Below are positions 28,902 through 36,647 of a stretch of 42,116 nucleotides of DNA, piece by piece. Location of the stretch: contig JAURWJ010000131.1 of NCBI GenBank assembly GCA_030655015.1, positions 1 through 42,116 on the forward strand. The letters are read 5' to 3'. The translations under genes and the position numbers were made by a program. The notes beneath the pieces were generated by a model. That model saw only the letters and a program-made list of their open reading frames with translations. It was not told where the DNA came from and made no database searches. Source of the DNA: Methylotenera sp. Lineage in GTDB: Bacteria > Pseudomonadota > Gammaproteobacteria > Burkholderiales > Methylophilaceae. Every line of letters begins with the position of its first letter. Within the stretch, counting starts at the first letter, position 1.

Positions 28902-29609
28902 ATGAGCCACACCCTGACATTGCCCGGTGGGCAACAATTACATTACCAGTTAGAGCACCGCCAGCGCCGAACCGTCGGGCTGAAAATCACCGCCACCGGT
29001 TTGGTGATCCATGCGCCCAAACGTATTTCGCAATCGCACCTTGAAAGCCTCATTGTGCTGAAAGCAGACTGGATACGCAAAAAACTGGATGCGCTAAGCG
29101 CCAATAAAATCCCCGCGATGCAATGGCAACATGGCGAGCAACTATGGCTACTGGGCAACACAATCGCATTAGCGCTTCAGCATGATGTACGTTCCAGAGC
29201 CGTTGATTATGCCCCTGGCGTTTTGCAATTGGCGATGCCAAATCACAACGAGCCCAGCGCTGTGGCTCGCAAGGTGCTGCAATGGTACAAAAAGCAGGCG
29301 CTGACAGATTTTTCCAGGCGCTTGACATTATTTTCGACCAAACTAGGTGTGCCTGTGCCCACGCTATTGTTATCCAACGCACGCTCACGTTGGGGCAGTT
29401 GCAACTCAAAAAAAGAAGTGCGACTTAATTGGCGCTTGTTGCAAGCACCCCCACATATTATCAATTATGTGGTTTGCCATGAGCTGGCGCACTTAAAAGA
29501 GATGAATCATTCAGTCAGGTTTTGGGCGGTCGTAGCGAGCATTTGCCCTGATTACAAATCGGCAGAAAAAGAGTTGAAAGCTTGGTCACCCAAGCTACAT
29601 CAAATATAA
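28902..29609 (+). CDS. YgjP-like (DUF45) zinc metalloprotein
   Basis: This 235-aa protein belongs to the DUF45/YgjP family of putative zinc metallopeptidases. The hallmark is H193-E194-L-A-H197-L-K-E-M-N-H-S-x-x-F-W, a metal-binding HExxH plus downstream His. It is preceded by RSRWGSCNSKKEVRLNWRLLQAPPHIINYVVCHELAH. The N-terminal half (LKITATGLVIHAPKRISQ..., WIRKKLDAL) is also family-typical. The substrate is unknown. It lies 7 bp after plsC, in the same operon. The C-terminal codons and stop are partly duplicated just downstream (ACATCAAATATAAA twice). Confidence 0.88.
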   Translation: MSHTLTLPGGQQLHYQLEHRQRRTVGLKITATGLVIHAPKRISQSHLESLIVLKADWIRKKLDALSANKIPAMQWQHGEQLWLLGNTIALALQHDVRSRAVDYAPGVLQLAMPNHNEPSAVARKVLQWYKKQALTDFSRRLTLFSTKLGVPVPTLLLSNARSRWGSCNSKKEVRLNWRLLQAPPHIINYVVCHELAHLKEMNHSVRFWAVVASICPDYKSAEKELKAWSPKLHQI

Positions 29610-29662
29610 AGCCACATCAAATATAAAATACATATTAGCCTATAAACCTATAAAAAGCAGTT

Positions 29663-29804
29663 GTCCACGAAACTCACGAACATACACGAACATACACGAA
29701 CAAAATCAAATGGTTACACATATTTAAGCCGACACCCAATAGGTGTGTGTAGTCATTAACCTATCATTTTGTTTTATTTCGTGATTTTTGTGTTTTTCGT
29801 GGAT
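29663..29804. repeat. Imperfect ~140-bp inverted repeat with CACGAA units
   Basis: The left side begins GTCCACGAAACTCACGAA and includes a tandem CATACACGAA pair (29681-29700). The right side is a degenerate reverse complement (TTTCGTGATTTTTGTGTTTTTCGTGGAT, 29778-29805, read as two halves). The pairing extends inward through ACAAAAT and GGTTA. It fills most of the gap between the convergent ygjP-like and sco genes. It may act as a bidirectional terminator-like structure or be a dispersed repeat; copies elsewhere cannot be checked here. Confidence 0.6.
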
Positions 29805-29841
29805 GAAAAGCCGTTTTTAGGATAAAGAAACAACCTCTAAT

Positions 29842-30417
29842 TTAAAGCAACTTCTTGATATCAGCAGCAATATCGGCAGGCTTTGTTCCGTAATCAACAT
29901 ACAGCCTAATTTTTCCAGTTTTATCAAATACATAAACCCCAGCACTATGGTCTATGGTATAACCACTTTTACCTTTACTTTCGACCTTGGCAGCAAAAAT
30001 TTTGAAGTTATTTGCGGTCTCATCAATTTCCTTTGTACTTCCGTGCAATCCAATAAAGCGCGTATCAAACGCGGGCACATATTGCGCTAGTACTTCTTGC
30101 GTGTCGCGTTCAGGGTCCAGTGTAACAAAAAGTACTTGCAGCTCATCTGCCTGCGTGCCTAACAGCTTCATAGTTTGTTTAAAGTCAGCCATGGTAGTGG
30201 GGCAAACATCAGGGCAGTGCGTATAGCCAAAAAACAGGGCGACTACCTTACCGTTAAAATCCGTTAACGAACGTGGCTGACCTAAGTGATCGGTTAAACG
30301 CAATGTTTGCGCAAAATCTGCGCCCGTAATATCAGTAGCGATAAATTGGCTATTTTGAGCCGTGGGCTGACATGCACTTAATACCATCATCAATACTGCC
30401 AATAATAACTTTCGCAT
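29842..30417 (-). CDS. SCO1/SenC-family copper chaperone lipoprotein
   Basis: This is a thioredoxin-fold copper protein for cytochrome oxidase Cu-A assembly (191 aa). It has a lipoprotein signal with lipobox LSAC (MRKLLLAVLMMVLSACQPT). The copper motif is C-P-D-V-C in GYTHCPDVCPTTM, with the distal histidine in YTIDHSAGVYVFD; all three ligands are present. ATG 30417 is chosen because GAGGAG lies 5 nt upstream; GTG codons at 30423/30420 are alternatives. It is alone on this strand, divergent from ilvE. Confidence 0.93.
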   Translation of the reverse strand: MRKLLLAVLMMVLSACQPTAQNSQFIATDITGADFAQTLRLTDHLGQPRSLTDFNGKVVALFFGYTHCPDVCPTTMADFKQTMKLLGTQADELQVLFVTLDPERDTQEVLAQYVPAFDTRFIGLHGSTKEIDETANNFKIFAAKVESKGKSGYTIDHSAGVYVFDKTGKIRLYVDYGTKPADIAADIKKLL

Positions 30418-30547
30418 CACCACTCCTCAAGTAAAAGCATTTAAGCGTGTAATTTTACGCGCAAAATTGAGAATATACTGCAAAGCAAGCGCGCACTCGT
30501 TTACAATAATGTTTTTTTGCAAAACTCAAGCACTTTAAGGATAAAGC

Positions 30548-31492
30548 ATGGCGAACCCTGTAGCAACTTCTGGCGGTATGGCAGACCGCGACGGCGTAAT
30601 TTGGTACGACGGCAAAATGGTCAACTGGCGTGATGCCACTACCCATGTTTTAACCCACACCTTGCACTACGGTATGGGTGTATTTGAAGGCGTGCGCGCT
30701 TATAAAACAGACAAAGGCACCGCCATTTTCCGCTTAAAAGAACATACAGATCGACTGTTTCGTTCTGCACATATTCTTGGCATGAAGTTACCCTACACTA
30801 AAGAAGAACTCATGGCAGCGCAATTAGCAGCCGTGCGTGACAATAAGTTAGAGTCTGCTTACCTACGCCCAATGGCATTTTACGGTGCTGAAGCAATGGG
30901 CATCTCTGCAAAAACACTCTCAACCCACGTGATTGTCGCCGCATGGAAATGGGGCGCGTATATGGGGCAAGAGGCACTAGACAACGGCATTCGTGTAAAA
31001 ACCTCGTCGTTCGCGCGCCACCACGTAAATATCACCATGTGTAAAGCCAAAGCCAACGGCAACTACATGAACAGCATTTTAGCGCACCAAGAAGCAGCCG
31101 CTGATGGCTACGAAGAAGCGTTGCTACTTGATGTTGATGGTTTTGTGGCAGAAGGCTCAGGCGAAAACGTATTTATCGTACGCAATGGCAAACTCTACAC
31201 CCCAGACCTTACCAGTGCGCTAGAAGGCATCACCCGCGACACTATTGTTCAATTGGCTGGTGAGTTAGGTATTCCCGTGATTGAAAAACGCATCACACGC
31301 GATGAAGTGTATGGCGCAGATGAAGCATTCTTTACTGGTACTGCGGCTGAAGTCACGCCTATCCGCGAACTTGATCGCCGCAGCATTGGCGCAGGTACAG
31401 CTGGCCCAATTACAAAACAATTACAAAAACTGTATTTTGATGTCGTGACAGGTAAATCGACCGAACATGCAGGTTGGTTAACTTTGGTATAA
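30548..31492 (+). CDS. ilvE: Branched-chain amino acid aminotransferase
   Basis: This PLP fold-type IV aminotransferase catalyses the last step of Val/Leu/Ile synthesis (314 aa). Conserved parts are LTHTLHYGMGVFEGVRAY near residue 38, YLRPMAFYG, and the Schiff-base lysine in CKAKANGNYMNS (K168). Next come EALLLDVDGFVAEGSGENVFIV, and FFTGTAAEVTPIRELDRR at the phosphate/substrate loop. The start ATG is preceded by AAGGA. A small CHCC zinc-finger gene follows, as often seen in this clade. Confidence 0.95.
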   Translation: MANPVATSGGMADRDGVIWYDGKMVNWRDATTHVLTHTLHYGMGVFEGVRAYKTDKGTAIFRLKEHTDRLFRSAHILGMKLPYTKEELMAAQLAAVRDNKLESAYLRPMAFYGAEAMGISAKTLSTHVIVAAWKWGAYMGQEALDNGIRVKTSSFARHHVNITMCKAKANGNYMNSILAHQEAAADGYEEALLLDVDGFVAEGSGENVFIVRNGKLYTPDLTSALEGITRDTIVQLAGELGIPVIEKRITRDEVYGADEAFFTGTAAEVTPIRELDRRSIGAGTAGPITKQLQKLYFDVVTGKSTEHAGWLTLV

Positions 31493-31575
31493 CCCATGGG
31501 TAGGCGCGAATTTCAATTATTTGAGATCATAACTAGCGTTACCATTAGTACAACAATACTACGAGAAAAACTAAT

Positions 31576-31764
31576 ATGTCTACCATAAAAGAAATCGAAG
31601 TCAGCGCTAAAAACCTGCCGCTACACTGCCCGACTGACGAAGTAGCATTATGGTCATCTCATCCGCGTGTGTTTCTGGATGTTGCTAAAACCGGACATGT
31701 CGCTTGCCCTTATTGTGGGACCAAGTACAAATTAAGGGCAGGCGAGGTGGTTGGGCATCATTAA
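31576..31764 (+). CDS. CHCC-type zinc-finger domain protein (COG4391-like)
   Basis: This 62-aa protein has a single CHCC zinc finger: Cys in LHCPTDE, His in KTGHVACPYCG, and the two Cys of CPYCG, in the order C...H...CxxC. It resembles the bacterial relatives of mitochondrial NDUFS6. Placement right after ilvE and before a cold-shock fusion gene is recurrent in betaproteobacteria as I recall it. A role in complex I assembly or zinc handling is possible by homology but unproven. Confidence 0.85.
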   Translation: MSTIKEIEVSAKNLPLHCPTDEVALWSSHPRVFLDVAKTGHVACPYCGTKYKLRAGEVVGHH

Positions 31765-31805
31765 ACAATGAAGCCTGTGTCACGTTAGTTATTTCGAGCG
31801 CTCTT

Positions 31806-32426
31806 ATGCGTTATCAGGGAAAAATCATCCACTGGAAAGACAACCAAGGGTTTGGTTTTGTTATACCAAATGGCGGTGGTGAAAAAGCATTTGTGCATAT
31901 AAAAGCCTTTTCTAACCACTCGCATCGACCCAATGAGGGTGATTTAATCACCTATGCGCTTGCGACAGATGAAAAACATCGACTATCAGCACAAAACATT
32001 CGGTTCGTAGGTGAGCGCACCACTGATAACGCCATCAAAAAAACGAAGTCCTTCGATACTATCTTCACCTGTTTGTTTTGTCTTTTTCTCACATTGCTGG
32101 TGCTAACTGGTCGGTTGCCATTCACGATAATCGGTCTTTACTTGATTGTAAGCACTATCGCTTTTGTTGCGTACGCGATAGACAAAGCAGCCGCGCAAAA
32201 AAATCGCTGGAGAACTCAAGAAATCACCTTGCATTTATTTGCCTTGGTTGGAGGTTGGCCTGGCGCCTTACTGGCACAAAAAACATTGCGTCATAAGTCA
32301 AAGAAAGTAGAGTTTCAAGCCATATTTACAGCGACTGTTGCCATTAATTGCCTGGCTTTTGGTTGGCTACTTACAACAGATGGCGCTAGTTTTTTAAATG
32401 CTACTCTCAGTTTTTATAACAGTTAG
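31806..32426 (+). CDS. Cold-shock domain + DUF1294 membrane protein
   Basis: This 206-aa fusion protein has two parts. Residues ~1-62 form a cold-shock/OB fold, with RNP1-like KDNQGFGFVIP and RNP2-like KAFVHIKAF. Residues ~85-200 form a DUF1294 membrane domain with three helices (FTCLFCLFLTLLVLTGRLPF, IIGLYLIVSTIAFVAYAIDKAAAQ, AIFTATVAINCLAFGWLL). The conserved DKxxAxxxxWR and GGWPGALLAQKTLRHKS blocks are present. ATG 31806 is chosen because the open frame upstream overlaps the previous gene. A nucleic-acid-binding domain tethered to the inner membrane is implied; the role is unknown. Confidence 0.85.
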   Translation: MRYQGKIIHWKDNQGFGFVIPNGGGEKAFVHIKAFSNHSHRPNEGDLITYALATDEKHRLSAQNIRFVGERTTDNAIKKTKSFDTIFTCLFCLFLTLLVLTGRLPFTIIGLYLIVSTIAFVAYAIDKAAAQKNRWRTQEITLHLFALVGGWPGALLAQKTLRHKSKKVEFQAIFTATVAINCLAFGWLLTTDGASFLNATLSFYNS

Positions 32427-32457
32427 TTGTAAGGAATTTAAAACTGAACCGACTGAT
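32427..32457 (+). promoter_or_regulatory. Candidate ECF-sigma promoter upstream of msrBA
   Basis: TTGTAAGGAATTTAAAA (32427-32443), six nt, then CGACTGAT (32450-32457), ends 43 bp before msrB. The same arrangement with CGTCTAAT lies before the organoarsenical cluster at 38577-38607. A GTAAG-type -35 and CGWC-type -10 with 16 nt between them fits ECF sigma promoters. The sigma factor is not in the window. Confidence 0.6.
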
Positions 32458-32500
32458 GCATGACAGTATCTCAGCTTAAGAAAGCTAAATTGGAGCCATC

Positions 32501-33001
32501 ATGAATCGTCGTCAGTTTATTAGAAATTTATCTGGGCTATGGCTTGCTAGCTCATTCCCCACTTTTGCCAAGGAAGCCACCACAGTGAACCCACTCACAA
32601 AATCCAAATCAGCATGGAAAGCACTGTTATCATCAGACCGTTATAACGTGCTGTTTGAGGAGGACACCGAGCGCTCGGGCAGTAGCCCGCTGAACCATGA
32701 AAAACGCGAGGGTACTTTTATTTGCGCAGCCTGCTTGTTACCCTTATTCAAATCCAGCCATAAATTTGAGAGCGGTACTGGTTGGCCCAGCTTCTGGGAT
32801 ACGTTACCGGGAGCCGTTGCCACCAAACGTGACTTCAAATTGGTTTGGCCGAGAATGGAATATCATTGTGCGCGCTGTGGTGGTCATCAAGGGCATGTTT
32901 TCAATGATGGTCCGGCCCCTACTGGTTTGCGTTATTGCAATAATGGGCTGGCATTGGAATTTGTCCCAGAAAACAATGCATTACCTGCACTCAGGGTATA
33001 A
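32501..33001 (+). CDS. msrB: Peptide-methionine (R)-S-oxide reductase, exported
   Basis: This enzyme reduces the R-epimer of methionine sulfoxide in proteins (166 aa). The N-terminus NRRQFIRNLSGLWLASSFPTFA looks like a twin-arginine signal, so it probably acts in the periplasm. Structural zinc ligands are C75/C78 (ICAACLL) and C123/C126 (CARCGGH). The catalytic cysteine is C146 in LRYCNNGLALEF. msrA starts 7 bp after its stop, so they form an operon. A putative ECF-type promoter lies just upstream, consistent with stress induction. Confidence 0.93.
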   Translation: MNRRQFIRNLSGLWLASSFPTFAKEATTVNPLTKSKSAWKALLSSDRYNVLFEEDTERSGSSPLNHEKREGTFICAACLLPLFKSSHKFESGTGWPSFWDTLPGAVATKRDFKLVWPRMEYHCARCGGHQGHVFNDGPAPTGLRYCNNGLALEFVPENNALPALRV

Positions 33002-33008
33002 AAATATC

Positions 33009-33635
33009 ATGAAAAATTTTATTGGACTCACTGTCGGAATTGCCTCGCTCTTGTTCACTAGTTACTGTTCAGCTAGAGATGCCCTACCACCAGTAAAACC
33101 ACCATCGGCACCATTGGCAACGGCCATATTTGCTGGCGGCTGCTTTTGGTGCACAGAAGCAGATTTCGAGAAATTGACAGGGGTCGTCATGGCGGAATCT
33201 GGTTATATAGGCGGTCACCTTAAAAATCCGACTTACGAGCAAGTCAGTCAAGGCTTTACTGGCCATGCCGAAGCCGTGCGCGTGACTTATAATCCCAAAC
33301 TGGTCAATTATGAAAAATTGCTAGATTATTTCTGGCGTCATATTGATCCAACCGTTAAAGATCAGCAGTTCTGCGATGTTGGCAATCAGTACCGCAGCGC
33401 TATTTTTCATCAGGATGAAACCCAGAAAAAAGCCGCCGAAGCCAGCAAAGAAGCACTTCTGCGTAACGGTAAATTCATCAAAATTTATACTGAAATCGTC
33501 CCCGCCAGTAGATTTTATCTAGCTGAGGAATACCATCAAGACTATTACAAAAAGAACCCAATTCGCTACAAATATTACAGAAATGGTTGTGGGCGCGATG
33601 CGCGAGTGAATAAGGTGTGGGGAGCGGCGCATTGA
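33009..33635 (+). CDS. msrA: Peptide-methionine (S)-S-oxide reductase, exported
   Basis: This enzyme reduces the S-epimer of methionine sulfoxide (208 aa from ATG 33009). It has a Sec-type signal (MKNFIGLTVGIASLLFTSYCSA). The active-site motif is G-G-C-F-W-C-T-E in FAGGCFWCTEADF, and the later block is HIDPTVKDQQFCDVGNQYRSAIF. A resolving cysteine may be that in RNGCGRDAR near the C-terminus. The frame is open upstream into msrB, but 33009 gives the signal peptide. Together with msrB it forms a periplasmic protein-repair pair. Confidence 0.94.
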   Translation: MKNFIGLTVGIASLLFTSYCSARDALPPVKPPSAPLATAIFAGGCFWCTEADFEKLTGVVMAESGYIGGHLKNPTYEQVSQGFTGHAEAVRVTYNPKLVNYEKLLDYFWRHIDPTVKDQQFCDVGNQYRSAIFHQDETQKKAAEASKEALLRNGKFIKIYTEIVPASRFYLAEEYHQDYYKKNPIRYKYYRNGCGRDARVNKVWGAAH

Positions 33636-33695
33636 TTGCTGACCGAACCCGGTAAACCTTTACTTTTAAACACAATGTTACCGGAGAGTAGCCCG

Positions 33696-35171
33696 ATGTG
33701 CGAAATCAAGGCGTTACATTCACGAGGCGCTGCGTGTCTGCTACTCTTTATGCTGCTTCAGGCGGGTTGCGCCACGGTGGGAAAACATCCAGTGCTACCA
33801 GCGGGCGATGCTCTGGGTGACTGCCAAACGCTATACCGCGAAGTCGATTCCGCCGTCGAGCACGCTGGAGTACGTGACCACGGACCATCGCTAATTTCCG
33901 GCTTTCCCTATCTACGCACGACACGGCTGCTCGCCTCATTCCGTAACGAACTGAGCGATCAGCAGCAATGGTCAACATGGGTTAGGCACATGGCTGCGCT
34001 GGATGTCGAGGCGCGTACACTGGAACTGCGTAACTTGTCCGCATCGGTGGCAGATCATTCCAAGGATATGCTGCGTGACGAACTAGACCGCTGCCGCGAG
34101 CGCCTATTGACCGCTGATCTTGCGCAACCAGAGCGGCGCAGCGCTCTGGTTGTTGCCGCACGCGTGCCGGATGACTACGTCACTTGGTGGCGATTAGCCG
34201 GCCTCTATCCGCTTACGGCACCTATCGTCTCCGCTAACATAACGGCTTGGCACACACAGACCCGTAATACTTTTGCTACACCGTTGGCAGCGTTGCCGAT
34301 TGCGGGAGAGCTGGTGCGCTGGACACCTCAACCTAGAACATCATCTGTCACCCCGATAAAAGCCGTAGAGGTGAGTGAAATCTTGCGCGATTCGCTCGGT
34401 ATGCAACTGCCAGTTCCAGCTGATTTTGACCGGCTATTTGACACTTTTTCCCCAGTATGGGAAGTGGACGTGGCAGACGACGATGACCGCATCGGAAAGC
34501 TGCGCTGGGATAATGGGCCAGTAGTGGATGTGGCGCAGCCGACATTGTACCGCAAGGTCTCATATACCCGTTTTGGTGACCAAGTACTGCTACAACTCAA
34601 TTACATCGTCTGGTTCCCAGCACGCTCTGGCGATGACATTTACGCCGGACATCTCGACGGCATCAACTGGCGGGTAACGTTGGGGCCCGACGGCGAGCCG
34701 TGGCTCTTTGATGCCATCCACAACTGCGGCTGCTACCACGAGTTCTTTCCGAGCCAACATCTGCGCCTGCGTGACGATCTCCCCACCAGCTACTTCGAAC
34801 TGCCTCTGCTGCCGCAATCGGCGCCCGATCATCAGCCGCTGGTGCTACGCATTGCCCATCGCACCCACTTCATCCAGCGGGTTTATCACGACGAATCACC
34901 GCCAGAATCGCCAGCAGTAGCGCAAACGATAGCATGGGAGGAGTACGATACACTGCGCTCCCTGCCCGCCGATGGCGGTTACCACAACCTGTTCGGCGAA
35001 CATGGCCTGATTGCCGGCACGGAACGTAGTGAACGCTTCATCCTGTGGCCAATGGGCATCCGCTCGCCGGGCGCCATGCGCCAATGGGGGCGCCACGCTA
35101 CCGCCTTCGTCGGCCGCCGCCACTTTGACGATGCTTTTCTTATCGAGTCACTGTTCGAAAGGGTACCATGA
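33696..35171 (+). CDS. Putative lipoprotein of unknown function (GC-rich gene)
   Basis: This 491-aa protein starts at ATG 33696 (GGAG nine nt upstream). The N-terminal signal is LLLFMLLQAGC with a possible lipidated C25, although Q at -3 is atypical for a lipobox. I recognise no named family. Visible features are VWEVDVADDDDRIGKLRWD, a DQVLLQLNYIVWFPARSGDD segment, a conserved-looking FDAIHNCGCYHEFFP motif with two Cys and a His, and RSERFILWPMGIRSPGAM near the C-terminus. Base composition is visibly more GC-rich than the surrounding genes, suggesting acquisition. Its stop overlaps the start of the DUF3047 gene (ATGA), so the two form a pair, probably acting in the envelope. Confidence 0.75.
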   Translation: MCEIKALHSRGAACLLLFMLLQAGCATVGKHPVLPAGDALGDCQTLYREVDSAVEHAGVRDHGPSLISGFPYLRTTRLLASFRNELSDQQQWSTWVRHMAALDVEARTLELRNLSASVADHSKDMLRDELDRCRERLLTADLAQPERRSALVVAARVPDDYVTWWRLAGLYPLTAPIVSANITAWHTQTRNTFATPLAALPIAGELVRWTPQPRTSSVTPIKAVEVSEILRDSLGMQLPVPADFDRLFDTFSPVWEVDVADDDDRIGKLRWDNGPVVDVAQPTLYRKVSYTRFGDQVLLQLNYIVWFPARSGDDIYAGHLDGINWRVTLGPDGEPWLFDAIHNCGCYHEFFPSQHLRLRDDLPTSYFELPLLPQSAPDHQPLVLRIAHRTHFIQRVYHDESPPESPAVAQTIAWEEYDTLRSLPADGGYHNLFGEHGLIAGTERSERFILWPMGIRSPGAMRQWGRHATAFVGRRHFDDAFLIESLFERVP

Positions 35172-35810
35172 AAAAAATGCTGCATTGGGCAGTGCTCTGC
35201 CTACCGATCATTGCCTACACCGCCGAGGAACGTGTTGATATCGCCCGTTTTTCACAGGGAGATCTAAGCGATCTGGCAGCCTAAGGTTTTTTCTGGAAAA
35301 ACAAGCTATTCATTGGAAAGTACGGATGGGCGTACCGCTTTACGCGCTGACAGCAAGGCTGCTGCCTCGGGGCTAATTCGCAAAGTAAATGTAAACCTTA
35401 ACACAACACCCATTCTTCACTGGTCTTGGAAAGTTGACAACTTATTGGCAGGCGCAGATGAACGTAGCCGAGCCGGTGATGACTACCCTGCCCGCGTCTA
35501 TGTTGTATTTTCGGGCGGTGCCGCCTTTTGGCGTACTATCGCGATCAATTATGTATGGTCGAATAAACAACCCATCAATAGCAACTGGCGTAATGCGTTT
35601 ACTGGTAACGCGCGTATGATTGCAATGCAGTCAGGCTCCGGACGCGTTGGGGAATGGGTAGAAGAACGCCGTGACGTACTTGCCGATTATCGCCGCCTAT
35701 TTGGTGCTGAACCTGGCAACGTTGATGCCGTAGCTATCATGACAGATACCGATAATACAAGCACGGCGGCCACAGCATGGTATGGCGATATTTGGTTTGA
35801 TGCAAAATAA
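35168..35810 (+). pseudogene. DUF3047 family protein, frameshifted
   Basis: From ATG 35168 the frame encodes a signal-like start (MKKMLHWAVLCLPIIAYTA) and FSQGDLSDL, then stops at 35282. The following frame continues directly with WQPKVFSGKTSYSLESTDGR and then the full DUF3047 body (PILHWSWKVDN, GDDYPARVYVVFSGG, AMQSG, GEWVEERRDVLADYRRLFG, VAIMTDTDNT, YGDIWF). Dropping one base, the C at 35273, restores GDLSDWQPKVFSG and a 213-aa protein. So there is one extra base: either a true recent inactivation or a sequencing error. The restored protein would be periplasmic, of unknown function. Confidence 0.8.
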
Positions 35811-35831
35811 CGCCCTACACGGGCTTTAATT

Positions 35832-36179
35832 TTAATCAAACAAGATAGCTTCAAGTTTCCCGGCAACTTCTTCCATAATGAAATCAGGGGTCACTTCTTT
35901 GAACTCGGCTTTTCTAACACGCCAATCCAGTGACTTTAATTGATGGCAATGCACTCCACCTTGAGTTTCAGTACCCGAACCCATGAGTGTTACTACAGTG
36001 CCAACAGAACGCGCGTTAGCAGCTGCGCCTTGTGAAATAGGACATATCATCGCCAACCCGCTACTGTTGAAAATTTTATCACTGATGACCAAGCCATAAT
36101 GTTTACCCAGCATGTCTTTACCTGAAGCTGGATCAAAGGTTAGGTGGACAATATCCCCGCGCTTTGGCATGTACGCCAT
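35832..36179 (-). CDS. MazF/PemK-family toxin
   Basis: This is a putative mRNA-cleaving toxin of the PemK/MazF (CcdB-fold) family (115 aa). Signatures are KRGDIVHLTFDPASGKDMLGKHYGLVIS at the N-terminus, AMICPISQG, and VHCHQLKSLDWRVRKAEFKE, matching the usual R/G-containing loops and the hQ-S-D block. Its ATG overlaps the antitoxin stop by one base (antitoxin first), the classical order for translational coupling. The activity is inferred from the family; the catalytic set seems complete. Confidence 0.88.
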   Translation of the reverse strand: MAYMPKRGDIVHLTFDPASGKDMLGKHYGLVISDKIFNSSGLAMICPISQGAAANARSVGTVVTLMGSGTETQGGVHCHQLKSLDWRVRKAEFKEVTPDFIMEEVAGKLEAILFD

Positions 36180-36430
36180 TAAGTAGCTTCCAGTCCGACA
36201 GATTGCATTTCATCCCAGCCTTCAACACGTGGTAATCCATTGGGCATTTCTGCCATTAAATCTTCAATCCTGTAATGCTTTCTGTTGGGTTTTGGTGCGG
36301 TAATTGTCATCCGTTCGCCATCTAGCATCAGGTTTACTTTTGAACCTTCGTGAAGCTTGTTTTGCTCAATGAACGCCTTTGGCACGGTCATTACCAATGA
36401 GCCGCCTGCTCGTCTTAATGATTGCAACAT
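36179..36430 (-). CDS. MazE-like AbrB-type antitoxin
   Basis: This 83-aa antitoxin has an N-terminal swapped-hairpin (AbrB/MazE) DNA-binding domain: LRRAGGSLVMTVPKAFIEQNKLHEGSKVNLMLDGERMTITA. An acidic C-terminal tail (IEDLMAEMPNGLPRVEGWDEM) presumably wraps the toxin. ATG 36430 is set by AAGGAG seven nt upstream; a TTG six nt earlier is too close to that site. A palindrome overlapping its putative promoter would serve as the autoregulatory operator. Confidence 0.87.
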   Translation of the reverse strand: MLQSLRRAGGSLVMTVPKAFIEQNKLHEGSKVNLMLDGERMTITAPKPNRKHYRIEDLMAEMPNGLPRVEGWDEMQSVGLEAT

Positions 36431-36452
36431 TTCCAAGCTCCTTACAAATAAT

Positions 36453-36486
36453 ATCCTATTCTAGTAGGATTTAATTCCGCATGCAA
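36453..36486 (-). promoter_or_regulatory. Candidate promoter and operator of the toxin-antitoxin pair
   Basis: On the minus strand TTGCAT (36481-36486) and TAGAAT (36458-36463) are 17 nt apart, and they lie just upstream of the antitoxin ribosome site. The inverted repeat ATCCTA-N6-TAGGAT (36453-36470) covers the -10. It is a plausible MazE operator for autoregulation. The -35 is weak. Confidence 0.5.
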
Positions 36487-36507
36487 TAAAATTATTGAGT
36501 AATTTCA

Positions 36508-36609
36508 GGTGGTGGATTTGTGGCAAAGTGATTATCAGCCGAATGGTGGTAAATTTCTCAAATAGTGCAAAAAAAGGTGGCAATATGGGTGATGAGAAGT
36601 CAAGGTGGT
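36508..36609 (-). repeat. Iterated CCACC motifs in the nuclease/antitoxin gap
   Basis: On the minus strand CCACC cores occur near 36604, 36576, 36545 and 36508. Several sit in a TTGCCACC / TTTACCACC / AATCCACCACC context, about 28-37 bp apart. This loose spacing resembles iterated regulator sites but could be chance. It lies in the 211-bp gap between the nuclease gene end and the antitoxin. Confidence 0.3.
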
Positions 36610-36647
36610 CGGGAAACTGTGGTCCCCTATTTTTTGAGTGCAAATTG

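Noticed and set aside
29671-29702. Possible CRISPR-like short repeats (CATACACGAA units)
   Set aside because: Only two to three 10-bp tandem copies without spacers, and part of a larger palindrome.
32697-33008. Upstream extension of msrA into msrB
   Set aside because: It lies in another frame of msrB coding sequence; ATG 33009 yields a proper signal peptide.
35811-35835. Terminator after the DUF3047 gene (GCCC-TACAC-GGGC then TTTAATTTT)
   Set aside because: The stem is only four pairs and the T-run is broken; too weak to list as a feature.
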